This document shows, piece by piece, positions 51,113-64,000 of a stretch of DNA of 64,000 nucleotides. The notes beneath the pieces are model-generated. The model was not told the DNA's origin and made no database searches. It was given only the letters and a program-made list of their open reading frames with translations. Source of the DNA: Phytoseiulus persimilis (Eukaryota > Arthropoda > Arachnida > Mesostigmata > Phytoseiidae). Positions within the stretch are counted from its first letter, which is position 1. Every line of letters starts with the position of its first letter. The stretch is taken from contig CM075101.1 of NCBI GenBank assembly GCA_037576195.1, forward strand, positions 45,880,001 through 45,944,000. Direction: 5' to 3'. Made by a program: the position numbers and the translations under genes.

Positions 51113-54100
51113 GGATCAAAAATCCCTCTGCTGGCCACATGGCCAGGAACAGCTGTTTATTGTTTGGGTAATTTGAATTTTGGCGCTCAACGATTCAGCC
51201 GTTGCTGAGAGCGAGTGTTTCGACGCTCACCACTCCAGCGACGACAGTGCGGAACCTAAGACGTAGAATCGGAAGGTAGAAGAAAGAATAGCGAACCAGG
51301 CAAAGAAATCATGAGAAATGGATGGAGCAGTGATCTTTGAAGATCGCGCAGGCCGGAAGACAGTGGAGTCCATGAACATCAGGAAGAGACGGGGACCGAC
51401 TCCGATGAGAAAAGTCGTGAAATACACAGGGATACACACGGTTTTTTACGCTCTTGATGTGTCTCGCTGGCGACTTTTTTCGATCGCTCATCAGAAGTCG
51501 CTGAAAACCTCGAGGTTGAAATTTGAGGATGATAGTCTTACTCCAGTTAGAATGGTTATTCTGGGTGCAGGAGTGGAGGCACGAGGCGGTTCTGCATTCT
51601 GGAAGAGCCAAGAGCGCTGCATCAGAGAAGGGACGACACCGCGCCCCAGGGAGGTTTCGAGGAAAACCAAGTGTACCCATCCCGCCTGCGGAACGAGCAG
51701 GCATTCAGAACGCGTGTCCTGCCAGCCCAATCCTTGCTCGGGCTCCTGGACACACTGAAACATAGAAGACTGACAGGAGAACCCAACCACTGACATTGCA
51801 CTGGGGGTATTGACAGACTTCCAGTCCACGACGACAATTAATCGACGCTTGAATTGCGTCTGGTGTCGGGGAAGCTTCCTTTGTTTGGGGGGTTGACGAC
51901 CAGCTTGGATCCACAAGTTCTCGTCGTGGTTCGGTACACGTTACGGCTGGTCGTCGGGGTCGTGTATGCAACCATCCTAAGATCCGGTGCAGAAGGTTTG
52001 TTCAAGCGGAGCTCGAACAGATCAGAAACGAGTTTCTACTTGCGATCGAATTTAGGACGGGCCGCTCTCGGAATGAAATCCGAATAACGAACGAGGGGTG
52101 AGTCCTTCATTATCCTCAGTATCAGAGCTTCCATCTGCGGCCGACCATGAACCCAGCACGCGACATGGAGTAGTATCAGTTTAGAACAAAAAATGTGTGA
52201 CCGAGGGCAGCAAAATTCAAGGGTTGGCGAATTTGCACTCGATTTTTCAATTCTTCTGCAATTTCTAGGGATCATCGGAGTTACAGTGGCACTCCTCAGT
52301 GCGATATCATTCTGAAGCGGTCGGCGCTTCAGATCCGAATAAGCGCCGGCGTTCTGCGGTGAATCAGACCGCTGGATGAGACAGCAGCAACGTGGCTGCA
52401 GCTCATGAACTGCGAATAAGCGAGTTCGCATCTGGATGAAATTCCAAATACGATTCAGGAAGCGGATAGCCTGAAGAATTCGAACCAGGGTGACAGTGAC
52501 GACTCATCATTTAGGATGGCGATTCGATGGTCATTCTTTTGAATGCAGAGTGCTTCGGTGAACTCATGCAGGGCTCAAAAGAGGAATCATTTTTTAAGTT
52601 CGAAGCCACTGACGAGATTAGGTGAGGGTGAAATGTTCTCACAGTATGCTCCTCAGGCTCTCGAGCGGTAAACGAGTCGATTGGTGTCATGATCAAGTAT
52701 CATCCACAAGATGACTCAGAATTCGAGAGCAGGAGGGAACACTATTGGAAATGAGCCCGGAAATTCAGGAACCGACGATACCATATCGTAGACCGTGCCT
52801 GGATGGCGGGAACCGAGCATCGAGGGCGAAACACACCCACAGCGAAGACGAAATAAAAGGTGGAAAATCCCACTGACGAACACGAGAGGTCATCGTCGAG
52901 TCCGCTCGATCCATTTCAAGTTCCCTGTGGGGACGATTGTCGGGCGGACCTAGTCGTGCAAGCACGGGGCTCATGTACAGCATGTTGAGCAGCCGGCTCC
53001 ATCATAATTGAGATGACGGACTGCCTCGGGCTCCGAAAATGTCCTGCGCGCCTGCGAATTCACCTTGATCATACGTTTATTCGCCCGGAAGTACTGAAAG
53101 CTCTGGTAGAGTTTTTCTGTACTTTGGCTCCCGTCTCAGTGCTTCTTGAATCAAGTGAGGGAACTTCAGCGTCCGACCGGCCTCAGAACTTCATCGGTCA
53201 ATTTCTAGCTATTGAAGGAGCTGCAACTATGCGGGGAGACCCCCGTTCCGGACGATACTGGGCCCGCATTTCAACTCTGAACCTCGAAAATCGCATTCCG
53301 CCCATCCTGAACCAGTGTCGAAACTGCTGAACTCCTGGAACCAGTCTTCGACAGAATAATGCTGATGATTCCGACATTCGAGCGCGATGCTCCGCTACGT
53401 GAGTGAATTACGATAGAATTCTCTTTCTCCTATGGGATCCTTTCAAGAGTTTCGGGCTATCGCGACAATTCAGCTGCTCGAATAAGATTCAACTGATCGA
53501 GGAAGGGAGAGAGTATTTCGACGCAACACCGGAGGAGCGCGCATGTCTGCTTCTTATTGGGGATCATTTGAAACGGAAACTCGGTCGTTACCAAAAAAAA
53601 CAAGAGAAAATCATATGCTCGCGGAAACACAGAATTCTCCTGCTCTCTCGCCGAGTTCTGCTAGCGTCGCGATTGGAGCGTTAAGCTGACTCATTTCTCC
53701 CGCCGGGCAACAGACTTCCCAACGGTAAACTCGATTTCCGGAAAATCTCCCGAAAGCTTCCCTCGATGAGGAAATCCAAGCTCTCTCCCAGAGGATCTCC
53801 TGGAATCCACTCAGCTTGAGTTTATTGTTGAAGTTCAGATATCGGAAACAGCTCGGAGGGGCGAAGAGGGGCAGTCAACACGAACCGATAGAACCGAATG
53901 ATCTGAGAGCCCCACATGACGTTCCACAGTGACCGTTAGCTCTTTCTTCCCGAACTTCCAGACGATAATTTTTCAGCTGCCCGGACTCGGCTCAGCCACG
54001 TCTCGCATTTTGAAGTCGAGGGTTTACGGGACCACTCTTCGGGATTCCCGACTGAGAACGTAAGCAATCGGGGCATAAAGTCGGGATGTTCGTACCGCAA

Positions 54101-55419
54101 GTGTTAAAGTACGGAACATGATGAATATTTGAAATGGATCAACCCTGCTCCGCGCTCCTCGAAATTGTTCCTTACAGTTCCGATGTCTTTGAGCTCTGCA
54201 CGAGGGTGCGAGCGTGATCGGCGAAATCGCATAACGCATCCTCGGCGCTAGGAATAGTATTTATGAACTTTCCCCAAGGTTTTTCATATTCGGCACGGAA
54301 GTCGGCCATGTCAGAGAACATCCTCTGCACCAAAAGGAGGAAAAATGAACTTGAGAGTCCCGTTTAGACTACTTCCGCTCCGGACTGATCTGCGGTTTTC
54401 TGACATCGTAATAATGCGTCGGCGGCGTCTGGGAGCGCAGGGCTCGAAAGAAAGTACTGCGCCCCAGAAATCAGTTACTGCCTCCAGGAAGCAGCATGTT
54501 TTCTGCGAAATGTCCGCAAGTTCTCGGAAAAAGATTGAGATTTCACGCCGATAAGACTATCTGAGTCCATGACTGATGTGGATAGCATGCAAGGAAAGGC
54601 ATTGGTGGAACAAGAATTCTCCGGGGGAACGGCTCGGAACTCACAGGGTCTCCTCGAGTAGGAATCGCGAAGCTCCGATGTGTTTGTCCATCGTCAGGAT
54701 TCATCTCCGCTTCCCTGGCAATGATCGAATCTGAGAAAAACGACGAGCCCCCTCCTCCGAGTGTTTTCCCCCGTTGTCTATTCCATCCAAAAGGATTCCC
54801 TGGTTGTGTAGCGCGGCAGATCTACGGCGGGATTCCGAACTTCAAAAATGTCGTGGATTTGATAGCATGTCTTCTCAAGGGAAACCCGGTCTCCGGAGGT
54901 GTTGTTTTCCCACCTATGAACCACTCCGATTGACGTGCGAAATCATCGGGAGATTCGACGTAGCTGAATCTCCGTCAGATTATCAACGCGCGATACTTCG
55001 ATCCGACCGCCGTGCTTGGCAGGCTGCTGAATCAGCACTGCGTATTGCTCCGAGGGACGCTCCCGGAGAGCCGCAGGCGGGCCGGCCGGCTGGCGGGCCG
55101 GCTGGCCAGATGAAAGTTTCGGAGTGGCGCGCTCCTGTCGCCTCTTCCAGCGTCCAATCATTCCGAAAAGGATGACGCATAGCAATCACGAACGACGCGC
55201 TCGCTTTCGGGGACTGCGAGCGAGCGCGCTAAATCCACGTGTGCGCGCCGAGTGATTCACTGCTCGCAGCGGAGAGCGTTGGATCTCTGGGCGAGGGCGA
55301 GCGATGCTCTGGAAGAAGAGGCTGAGAAAAGTCAGCCTCTCGCGGCATCGCTGTTGAGTATTCTGGTTGTTCGAGTGGCGTCAGGAACACCGCTACTGTC
55401 GAGCGTGACATCTGACACA
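51113..55419. other. stretch without firm gene
   Basis: A minus-strand frame at 51,227-51,439 contains two hydrophobic segments and could be the last exon of a membrane protein upstream of NSUN6, but no partner exon was established. Other frames at 51.3-52.4 kb and 53-54 kb are unassigned. A GGCC/GGCT-rich patch lies at about 55,075-55,110. Confidence 0.35.
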
Positions 55420-58400
55420 ATGAAAGGCGAACAAGAGCAACAGATTGAGGAGTTCAGGAAGGGCTTGGAGAACGTCATCAATACCGACTCAAGTAAGTGC
55501 TCTCAGACAACCGGCAGGAACGTTCTCTCCACTCCGAACTCGCGCCAGGAGGCGCAAGCCGCGTTTCGCTCTTGAGACGATGAAACATTTATGCTCGCCG
55601 GCAGCAACTCCTCGACTGGCGTCAGAATAGAACCAGAGTTTAGCCGGTGACTTTCATTATACAGGCTGGCTGGGTGGCGCCGGTCAAGTTCACGAGGAGT
55701 CGAGGGGCCGTCATTGGCTTGATTCAGAATTTAACTGCGAACCTGTCAACCGACTTGTCGGCTGATGCCAACGCCGAGTCAGGCAGCGGTTCAGGGCTGA
55801 AGCCTCGGAAACCAAGGCCAGCCCGGCCGCCAGGTTCTTGCCACTGGCGATCATTACCTGAAACCGAGGTCTCAGTGTCAATGCAGGCATCTCTCGATTC
55901 CTAGAATCGAGTTTTGAACTTTCGTGATGAGACCACAGCATTCTAGCCTTCCAGCTCACGCTGTATGTTCTGCCCTGTGACTCCGCGTTGGCTCAAACCA
56001 CTCGAAACGAATTTTCTCTTCAGTTTCTGGGGTTTCCCGATGAGATGGATCTCGAATCACTTTGGTGCATGCGAGATCTCGCCTACCCTCCAAGGATCGC
56101 CTGCCCGTAATTAGTTTTATGATGACTCTCGCAATCAATCATGGGCAGAATATGGACACTCACAGCATGGTTTTCTCCAGAGCTGGCGGCTTGAAATACC
56201 ATTCAAGACGCACTTGTCTGGAAACAGAGGCGTTCACAGCCGTTCTTGGCCATGGTGGCTCCTCAATCAAATGATCCATGGCTGGTCAGCCTCAGACGCG
56301 TGTATTTGAAGCAAACTAATGTTTGAACGCTCTCCCATGATCTCCGAAGTTGGTCGTCCTGGAGCAAGTGCAGCTGATCAGCTGTTCGAGTTTCGAGCAG
56401 CCCTGTTGGAACGCTGACTTACCTTGGTATCACGAGGAAAAGCTCCGAGCCAGAACCAGCAAGCAAAGAAAGCCAGAAATTTAAGCCCGTTACGAAACAA
56501 AGAAGAGGATGTGGCGTCCTAAAACGGAGGAAGAACCGCGTAGATCACCACGACAGTTGGGTCGAGCGGGAGAATCTCGTCTGGACCGCATAACGGAGAA
56601 TATGGAGCTGGGGCATGTTTCAAACAGATGATTCGAAGAATGTCTCATCGAGCACGCTGGAATCGGGAACGTCTCTTGTGAGCGTGTTGGTCTATTTCAC
56701 GACGGAGCTCATCGAGGAAAGTGAACTACGGATTCAACACTCTTATCCTGGAGACTCAAGGAACAGGACCCACGAGCAGAGAGGAGAGATTTCTGCACTC
56801 GAACTCTCAATTTTCTAGCCTCGAATCGACTTGAGCCCGGGCCTTAGAGTATCTCTGTGGTTTCGAATCACCTATCTCCCAGAACATTCTGTCTGAGATG
56901 ATTGCTATGTTTGGTATTCAGAGAGGTTGTTATGTAACCTCAAGCTTTCGATTCATTTGCATTGACGTTTGAATTCCAAATCCGCTGTGTCATTATCTGA
57001 AACATTCGTCGCACCGAAACGCTGTTAATGTGACACGTCTGGGGAACCATCGAGGTCTGGTTCGAATCCACGAGCGTGACGCGAATACACACATGCTTGA
57101 GGGTGCGGCTGCTATTCTGTTCCCTGCGGTCCAGAAATCCCGAAGTTTCGAGCTTCAATACCAAACTGTGTGTTTTGGAAGCTTGTCCGACTTTCATACT
57201 TCAGACTTTTCCTCTATACTTCACAGTGCCAGATTCCAGTGCCAGCAGGAAGAGAAACTGGAACGGCTTTTTTTCGTTTCAGCGCTGTTCCATCCGGCTG
57301 ACATCAAACGCATTCAAGAAGACGCGGTCTACTGCGGCCGTTTCCTGAGAGTCACAAAGAGCAATGTCGGAGCAGCCGTCGAGTACGCGAAGAAGGCTCT
57401 GGAATGGCGGAAATCGATGGGAGTGAACGGTGAGTTCCATCAAACTCCACCAAACACACGTCAAGAGAATGTCGAAGCAAGGGGCCGCGGTGACCTAGAA
57501 CTCACGTCCGTTTGTTGTCAACGCCGCGAGTGAATGACCAGGAAAACTAAAATGAGCAAATTCTGGGACGTAGGCCCTGCAAGAATTCGAAGACGTCTGG
57601 TGCCACCTTTCCATTGTTTGGCGGCTCCACGCGAAACTAGAGACAGACATCGTGGACGGAGTGGATCACCAGAGAATCGCCTCTGCTCCACCGAGGTCTC
57701 ATGGTTTCGTGAACAGATGCTCTCAAGCCATCCTATTTCCGCGCCTAATCCGTGCAGTCCCTTCGAGATATTGGGAGGTGGGGTTCGGGTTCTCAAATCC
57801 CCCATGTTGTCAAGTCGGTGATGTTCTCCCTCCCGGAATCTTGTGGGGAAAGCTCAAGATTCAACCGCTCGACCTTGCATCGCGGATGGGCTTGACACCC
57901 ACTGAGCAATAAACTCCACCTCCCTCGCGACTGATGATGTCCCCTGTTCGTTGATCTTCCACAGAATCCATTGTGCCAAGTCTGATCCGACCGCTGTGGA
58001 TAGCCGTACGGTTTTCCATTCCACTCTCCGCTGTCCGGGAGGTTTTCGGAATTCGTAGTTTGCGAGAAGATCAATGTAGCTTTTTAATTGACGGCGGGTA
58101 TTTCTTCCAGACATGAGCGAGCCGAGCTTGAAGGCCTGTAGGTTCCTCTCATCCGAATCACTGTACCCATACGGAGTCACGAAGAGCGGCGCCCATATAC
58201 GTAAGTGACCTCGCCGGCTTTACGGCACACATGCTTTCTATCAACATCGTTCGTAGTCCCTCGTCATCAACTCGCATCTCCCTGTCCCCGCCTCCCTAGG
58301 ATGAGTTCGCGCGCGCCCCCCCCCCCCTTGGGACGGGTAACGCACGCACGCAGGAACCGGAACTTCCTTGCGACAGCGTCCTTCCAAGTATAGCGGACAT

Positions 58401-59891
58401 CTGGTCTGTTTCGATCACAATCAAACAAACGCGTCCATTCCTAACGGCGGCACGTCGTAGAGGAAAGTGATCTGAACCGGGTAATCGCATAGAAATCTGA
58501 TTATGCGAGCCTCGTTCACGGTGCCAGAAGGGTTTCTATAAACCAATGCCGATCGAGAGGAGAGAGAGAAAAGGCTGAACGTTCGCCTGACAGTGGACTG
58601 AGTTCGCGGTTTCAAGCGTCTGTTTCGCGCCGCGTCATTTTCTCGAACTCGGCCGTGCCAGTTGCGTTCTGTGAGACATCCGGTCCCGATCAGTGAGATG
58701 ATCTTAGCCGGGCAATTACGTCAGAGTGCGTTGACGTTCTGCCAACGAGCGGACAACTACAGAAAATCGAGCCCGCCCAGAAGATGTTCATTCGAAACAC
58801 TCCGCGAAACCATCGACTTTCAACTTATGGGAATTCCGCGATAGGTTACGATTCGATTACAATCTGAAATGGTCAAAGCCTCAGTTGAGTGAGCACGTCG
58901 TGCGCTGGTCAAACAGCTGCTCTCCTCCATTAGAATAAACGGAAATTCGTACTGGCCTTAAGAGTTTCAAGCGGGCGATTGTTTCGAGGAATCGATACCT
59001 CGGGTATCGACCGGAACTGGTGGGACTTCCCTCATCGTGAACGTTGTGTGTCTCGGACCACTTCCTGAGGAAATTGAGACGTTCCGACGTTTGCGAATTG
59101 CCCAGAGCTGTCACTACGGAAAGCTCAAAGCCGTCATTGAATGGAGAAGAGCTCGAAGGGAATCCCAACTTGGAAACGGTTTGCGGAAATGAACAAAATC
59201 TCGCTCTGTTTCCAGTTGTCATGAAGGCGAGAAACCACAGCAAGCCTAAGAATGCCGAAGAAGCGCTGGAACACAAGAAGTTGTTCGCGTTCATGCTCGA
59301 GAGGATGATCATGGACAAAAACGTCAAAAGCGTTTGCCTGATGATGGACTGTCAGAGCGCAGGAGTCAGCAATGTGGTTCGTGTGGAACACGTACTCTTT
59401 CCTAAGAGAATGTTCTCTTCTTCCAGACATCGTTACCATCCTCTGAATAGTCGATTTCCTAAAAAGCTACATCCGCGATACGTTGCGTTCAATAATGACG
59501 ATCAAGTTTCAAAGCTGTAATGGTTTGTAAGTCGCTCGATTCTTCTGTTCTCAGGATATGGAGGGAATAAACTTCATGATTTCCGCTTTCCGGGACTACT
59601 ATCCGGCCTACCTGGAACAAATTCTCGTGGTGGATATTCCTTGGGTGTTGAAAGGTAATGCCGTGTCACTGATCCATTCATTCTCGTGAGGCTCCACATG
59701 GGAGCCTCATTGGAGGCAAGCGCGCCAGAGTTGATCCTGACCCAGAACGCTATGGTTTCCCAGCTGTGTGGACCGCCATCAAAAGACTTCTACCTCGCGA
59801 GGCCCAGAAAATCATTCTCTTCGTCGACGCGAAGCAGCTGACCCAGTACATCGACTCGCACAACCTTCCCACATCGTTGAGCGGCACGGTA

Positions 59892-59927
<36 letters not shown>

Positions 59928-60051
59928 TTCCAAACGGAACATGCACGGCCCCACATTATCTGACGCGATTTTCCTTCCCCAGAACGACTACTGTTACAAA
60001 TACGTGCCCGGGGAACCTCTCGGCCTATTCTGTCCACCTGTTGGCAACTAG
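55420..60051 (+). CDS. CRAL-TRIO domain protein, MOSPD2-like, without MSP domain
   Basis: A CRAL-TRIO protein of the kind that binds small hydrophobic lipids. Exons: 55,420-55,492; 57,283-57,429; 58,111-58,200; 59,216-59,373; 59,555-59,654; 59,764-59,888; 59,983-60,051; 253 residues, every junction in phase. The helical N-terminal part has HPADIKRIQEDA and ALEWRKSMGVNDMSE (compare ESFQWRKEISVNDLNE in human MOSPD2, from memory). The lipid-binding core has KKLFAFMLERM, LMMDCQSAGVSNDMEGI and the FRDYYPAYLEQILVVDIPW segment. The end, LPTSLSGTNDY, matches the position of LPPHMGGTDPF in MOSPD2. The coding region stops 19 residues after GTNDY, so the MSP domain that docks MOSPD2 to FFAT proteins and its membrane anchor are absent. 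Intron 1 is about 1.8 kb. It could alternatively be a stand-alone Sec14-like protein. Confidence 0.88.
58316..58327. repeat. poly-C tract in intron
   Basis: Twelve consecutive C in the third intron of the CRAL-TRIO gene, read directly. Confidence 0.9.
59895..59922. repeat. (TC)n microsatellite in intron
   Basis: About 14 TC dinucleotides just after the donor of the last intron of the CRAL-TRIO gene. In an intron of only 94 nt it may serve as, or expand, the pyrimidine-rich region before the acceptor. Confidence 0.9.
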
Positions 60052-60135
60052 ACGCTTGTGATTATCTCGCAATGTTCAATTATGCGTGCTCAATGTACGA
60101 GAGTATACTGAAGAATACCGAAAGGAATGACTCGA

Positions 60136-60141
60136 TAATAA
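60136..60141 (+). promoter_or_regulatory. poly(A) signal for the CRAL-TRIO gene
   Basis: AATAAA 85 nt past the stop codon. It supports the call that the transcript ends here without an MSP-domain exon. Confidence 0.65.
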
Positions 60142-61102
60142 AGGAGAGCCTGGGGTCGGAAGTCGCTGGCGGCTGACATATCGTTTAACCTGCACAGGCC
60201 GAGCAGCATGGCCGCGGCGTCAGCCTACAGACAGTTAGTGAGAGGACACACAAGTGCCAAGCACAACCTACTACGCTCACGTCCAGCGACCAACGATGTC
60301 GGGCAGCCTGATCGAGTAACGAGCAGTCTTTTCATTCCGCTTATTGTTACTCCCATCCGTCCCAACCATCACTTCGTTCCTCGATTAGTAGAGATTCTGT
60401 TCCGAACCATGAGGGTGCTTCAGCTTGCTTTGGAAACCGTGCCGAAAATATGAAGTTCGGACGCCACTATCTGCTAGTTGCGGTTCCCGCTGCTTGTTCC
60501 GGTTCGCCTCCCGGACCAGGCGCCCTCGAGTTCATCGAATCGCAGCAGTAAGGTGAAGAATATCAGCTCACGGATCGCAGACATGGAGGATGGGTACGCG
60601 CTCGTTATCTTGCTTAGGAAATTCCCGAGAATATTTCTCGACGGCCCGCCCTGCGCGTGAGGTGCGTCAACTGATCCACGGTGAATTCCATCGAGAAGCA
60701 TGGAACCGTATTCCGCCCACCCGCTGAGCCGGAGGGTTTGGATGGACCGTTGGTGATTCGACGCGAAGCGACAACAGGTGTCTTTACTCATTTCCAGCAC
60801 CCTTTTCTGGGGCATGATCCCATTCTTAGACTTGCTCTCCGCGTCACAGTTTTGAACCCCGTGAGTTCTGGAGGTCTCCAATGCGGTCACAGAGCCGAGC
60901 GGTCTCAACATCACCAGCATTCCGCAGCCACGGCGCCAAACCATGAATTCTTCATTCATTCTCGATTTCGAGGCGGTGGGCTTCTTACCAACACTGCGCG
61001 AATCAGATCTCTTGGTAAATGAGATGTCTCACAGCCTGCGTCTCTCTCCGATTTCCAACTATACATTAACAGGGTCGAGCTCTGTTCCGTTCGCTGAGTT
61101 TC
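60142..61102. other. intergenic stretch
   Basis: Open frames on both strands (for example 60,474-60,959, -) show no motif or splice structure. I see nothing else here. Confidence 0.45.
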
Positions 61103-61108
61103 TTTATT
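61103..61108 (-). promoter_or_regulatory. poly(A) signal for the small secreted-protein gene
   Basis: AATAAA on the minus strand, 12 nt after the stop codon, implying a very short 3' UTR. Confidence 0.7.
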
Positions 61109-61120
61109 GAAGCAACCCGG

Positions 61121-61581
61121 TCATTGTTTGCACTGCTTGGGGCGTGCGACCAACTGACGGATACACTTGATGCATATGAGACCATCTCTGCCGACTTTCT
61201 TCGTTTGTGGGTTCTTCGTTACTTCGATCAGGGCGTGATCGAGCGCCAACTGCATCCAAGGGTCGGAAAGGGAATCAACATTCATACGGTTCATGATCTC
61301 CGTGAAATCCTGGGTGGTTGCTGAATCTGCTGAGGTAGTCGGATCAGTTGACTACTTGTCGAAATTCTGGAGCATTCATTTCGATCCGAACGGAGAGAAC
61401 GCGAGGCTTCTCAATCATCGTCCACAGAGACTCACTTACCAAGTAAAACATCCTTGTTGGTTCTCCACCAATTTTGTAGGCACGGGACTGCTGACTTCAC
61501 GTGGGTTTCTTCGGCGTTTTTGGCGCTGGCTGCATGCAAGATCAAGGCAACACAGATTGTGAGGAAAATGCGGAAGATCAT
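61121..61581 (-). CDS. small secreted cysteine-containing protein, novel
   Basis: Two exons, 61,440-61,581 and 61,121-61,329, encode 116 residues. Residues 1-20 form a textbook signal peptide: MIFR, then a hydrophobic core, then HAASA as cleavage site. The mature chain of about 96 residues has four cysteines (34, 100, 103, 114), enough for two disulfides, a WW pair near Cys34, and a basic C-terminal end (CIRQLVARPKQCKQ). The intron of 110 nt has a perfect GTAAGTGAG donor. Its acceptor region offers two AGs nine bases apart (CTCAG and ATTCAG) in the same frame, so the protein may vary by three residues. A TATA box lies 62 nt upstream and a poly(A) signal directly downstream. I know no family. 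The structure suggests an abundantly expressed gland or hemolymph product, which is inference. Confidence 0.82.
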
Positions 61582-61642
61582 CTTCGCTCCGTGCTCAGAC
61601 CGACTTAGCAAGTGACTGTGAACGCCAGTTTTCACTGTCTCG

Positions 61643-61651
61643 CTTTATATA
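61643..61651 (-). promoter_or_regulatory. TATA box of the small secreted-protein gene
   Basis: TATATAAAG on the minus strand, 62 nt before the ATG. This would place the start of transcription about 30 nt upstream of the ATG, near the sequence TTCACAGTCAC. Confidence 0.7.
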
Positions 61652-61659
61652 TCCAGGAG

Positions 61660-62527
61660 CGCGGGTCAACAAGAGAGTCACTCCCCGACATGACACTAAT
61701 CCTTCCGTGGTGGAAGTCCGCGGGAATCCTTCCATGCCACTGTCGCACGATTGAACGAGTCAGACGGATATCCACGTCTATCCACCGAACGACGCTCATG
61801 GAACCTTTTGTTCCCAGGTAGTCTGTTGAACACGAACATCACTTCTGTCAACGAGAATGCAGCTCGTGGCCTATATTCCCGCTGAGGGAATTCTCGGTTA
61901 TTCTCGTGGCGACATATCGTCGGGCAGGGCAGTCCAAGAACGAGCACATATCCCCGCAATGTACTTCCCGACTCCAATAATTACCGCATCTGGTGCACTC
62001 ATCATCCATCTAAATATTCCTCTGCGAGCGGTTACCAGAATCGCGAACCCCGGAGATCCGAATGGCGCGTGAAATTCACAATCTGCCCCCCTGAATCATC
62101 TTGAAAGTAGCAGTATCTATGTCGGAATCGACCAGAACTTGAGACACTACGCAAAGCCAGTGTATTCCTTGGAAGAGTTGTTGAAGGAAGCGAGCCTGTG
62201 TTGAGGGGAAACTCGGTCTGGATCACTCCTTCGCGTCGGGTGAGCCCGTCGAGCCAAAGTAAGCGGAGATGGGTACTTGGAGATGGGCGCTGCATTCGGG
62301 TACTTGGCATATCACACTTGGAATCGAAGAGAGGAGAGGTATTGATTAAGATGAATGCTTCATGCCCTTAGGATGGGAGAAACACGCGACGAGATGCTCG
62401 CAGCAATGAGCCACTCGTTCCTCTATCAGTGAGAAATCGATACTCGGCGCGAAAAGTCCGAGACGTTTCCCATTCTCTATGAGAATATAGGGTCTCTCAG
62501 GCATTTTCCCTGCATGGAGAATCGGTG
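61660..62527. other. intergenic stretch
   Basis: It holds the upstream flank of the secreted-protein gene and short unassigned frames. A minus-strand frame (62,346-62,537) runs into the MITE and is not convincing. Confidence 0.45.
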
Positions 62528-62529
62528 TA

Positions 62530-62837
62530 GAGTACAACCTCGATTATTTCAACTAATTGACGCAAAAAAAAGTTGGAATAATCGAGAGATGACGAAATCA
62601 CCCGCATTCTTGGACTCCGCAACCGATTCGGGTATGAGAGTCCGAATTCGAACGCTAACCGCTCCAGAATGATACAAGATATATGGACGATGGAAGATTC
62701 TGAACGATGGATTCATCTTCCACATAAAAATACGCTTCCGGTCGACATCCTCCGGCCTGTACCGCAGAGTTGAAATATCCGTGGTTGGAATGCGAAAGGT
62801 TGAAATAGTCGAGGTTGGAATAATCGAGGTTGTACTG
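62530..62837. mobile_element. short inverted-repeat element (MITE), pogo/Tc1-type
   Basis: A 308-bp element with ends AGTACAACCTCGATTATT followed by T/C and CAAC, inverted at the two sides and flanked by TA dinucleotides (62,528-62,529 and 62,838-62,839). TA duplication is the mark of Tc1/mariner/pogo insertion. The right end also carries diverged repeats of the GTTGAAATAATCGAGG kind. There is no coding capacity, so it would depend on a transposase elsewhere. Confidence 0.7.
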
Positions 62838-62839
62838 TA

Positions 62840-64000
62840 CCTACCCTAGAACGCGATAGATCTGAGGGAACCTGAAATAACTGCTCCTAGTTGGCTCAGC
62901 AGCGAAGCCCTCTCACACTGTGGACGAAAGACGCGAAGCATGTCTTTCTCCGCGGACGACGTCATGCACGATTGCATAGAACCATGGTGCGAGTGAGCGT
63001 AGGTTTCAATTTCCCGCCGATGATCGAATCTTACGGAATCGGGCCTCTTCTTGGGTACTGAAAAGTTTTTTCAACTCTTCTTTCACATCTCAAGCTTTGA
63101 ATTCACCTGTGCGGTTATAATTTCTGTATACGGAGGAAATAAGTCCCATGAGGCCTCATTGGAACAAGTATGGAAACCTCCAAAATCTGGGGCTATCATC
63201 CGATGAAAGTATTCATATACGTATATCATTCATGATAATGGGGTCATAGGTGGGTCATCCAGAACGGGGATCAGAATCCGCGATGGTTCCGGGTGTGGTG
63301 CTCGACGTATGGAAGTTACGGATGCAACTTGATCCAAGTTCGAACATTAGCCTAGTCCATCGGCCTCTCTAAACCTTATCTCAATGCTCCGCTCAGGGAA
63401 ACATTGCCACAGCTGGCGGAACACAGACTCATTCGACAATCGTGTTCATCAGACTTCTTTGTGAGAGCCCAGATGCTCTTGGCTTGAGCTTGGAGGTTCA
63501 AGCGGAGCGCCGAAACCGCCTCAATTCAGGCAGTACCGAGTTGTAGTGTGACTGCCTATGTCATCCGTCTCTCCTGGAACGCTTGTATTCCACCCCATGA
63601 TCCTAAATTTCAACCAGAAATGCCCCTTTCCTGGTGGAGAGGAGTTCCAGTGTAGAGATAGCTGCCCGGCAAGACGGACATCCTGGTGAAATATAGGCAT
63701 TTTTCGTGAGACTTTGCCGATTCGCGCGATTTGTCTCCGTTAACATGAGTCAATCTCAATATGTTCGTGGGGAATGCCCGCTTCTAGAATTGTGTGGAAT
63801 TTCTGAATTCATTCGCCCTAAATTCGGAGCTCTTTTCCCCGCATGCGTTCCATTGCCGAACTGTTCGGTTAAACGCGATTTTCGGTGGAATTCTTCTGAA
63901 CTTTTTGTTCTAATTTTTCCAGTTTTTCGCTCATCATCTCAGGGTTCTACCATTTTGATCCTCTTCCGCGATTTTTCTCCAAATATTGGCCCATATGTGC
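62840..64000. other. stretch without recognised feature
   Basis: AT-richer than the rest. No open frame of note and no motif recognised on either strand. Confidence 0.5.

Overview
The window looks like nuclear DNA of an arthropod. Genes are split into short exons by small introns (mostly about 70-130 nt, a few over 1 kb), with GT-AG splice sites and AATAAA poly(A) signals, and there is no operon structure. Base composition near 50% GC with very compact introns would suit a mite such as a phytoseiid. That species-level guess is inference only.

Layout. Positions 1-33,300 are gene-poor: GC-rich or pyrimidine-rich DNA, simple repeats and isolated open frames I cannot assign. Two structured elements lie in this part. 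One is a 2.1-kb DNA transposon at 10,482-12,578 with very long inverted terminal repeats, a 5-bp target duplication and a transposase remnant resembling the C-terminal catalytic region of Transib/RAG1. The other is a fold-back repeat at 20,938-21,675. A degraded Tc1-type transposase tail may lie near 29.4 kb.

Positions 33,300-61,700 carry the readable genes. In order they are: a small unrecognised three-exon gene (+, 33,367-34,471); Integrator subunit 11 (-, 34,926-37,660, eight exons); an uncertain multi-exon candidate (+, 38,364-39,162); a copper-transporting P1B ATPase of the ATP7 family (+, 44,127-48,748, twelve exons); the tRNA cytosine-5 methyltransferase NSUN6 (-, 49,673-51,112, one coding exon); a CRAL-TRIO protein related to the N-terminal half of MOSPD2 (+, 55,420-60,051, seven exons); and a small secreted cysteine-containing protein (-, 61,121-61,581, two exons) with a TATA box upstream and a poly(A) signal 12 nt after its stop codon. 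A pogo/Tc1-type MITE sits at 62,530-62,837.

The assigned genes are housekeeping functions (snRNA 3' processing, copper export, tRNA modification, lipid handling) and do not form a pathway. The first two genes are convergent and their inferred 3' UTRs overlap. ATP7 and NSUN6 are also convergent. All exon boundaries were worked out by hand from splice motifs, reading phase and family alignment from memory; no search was run.
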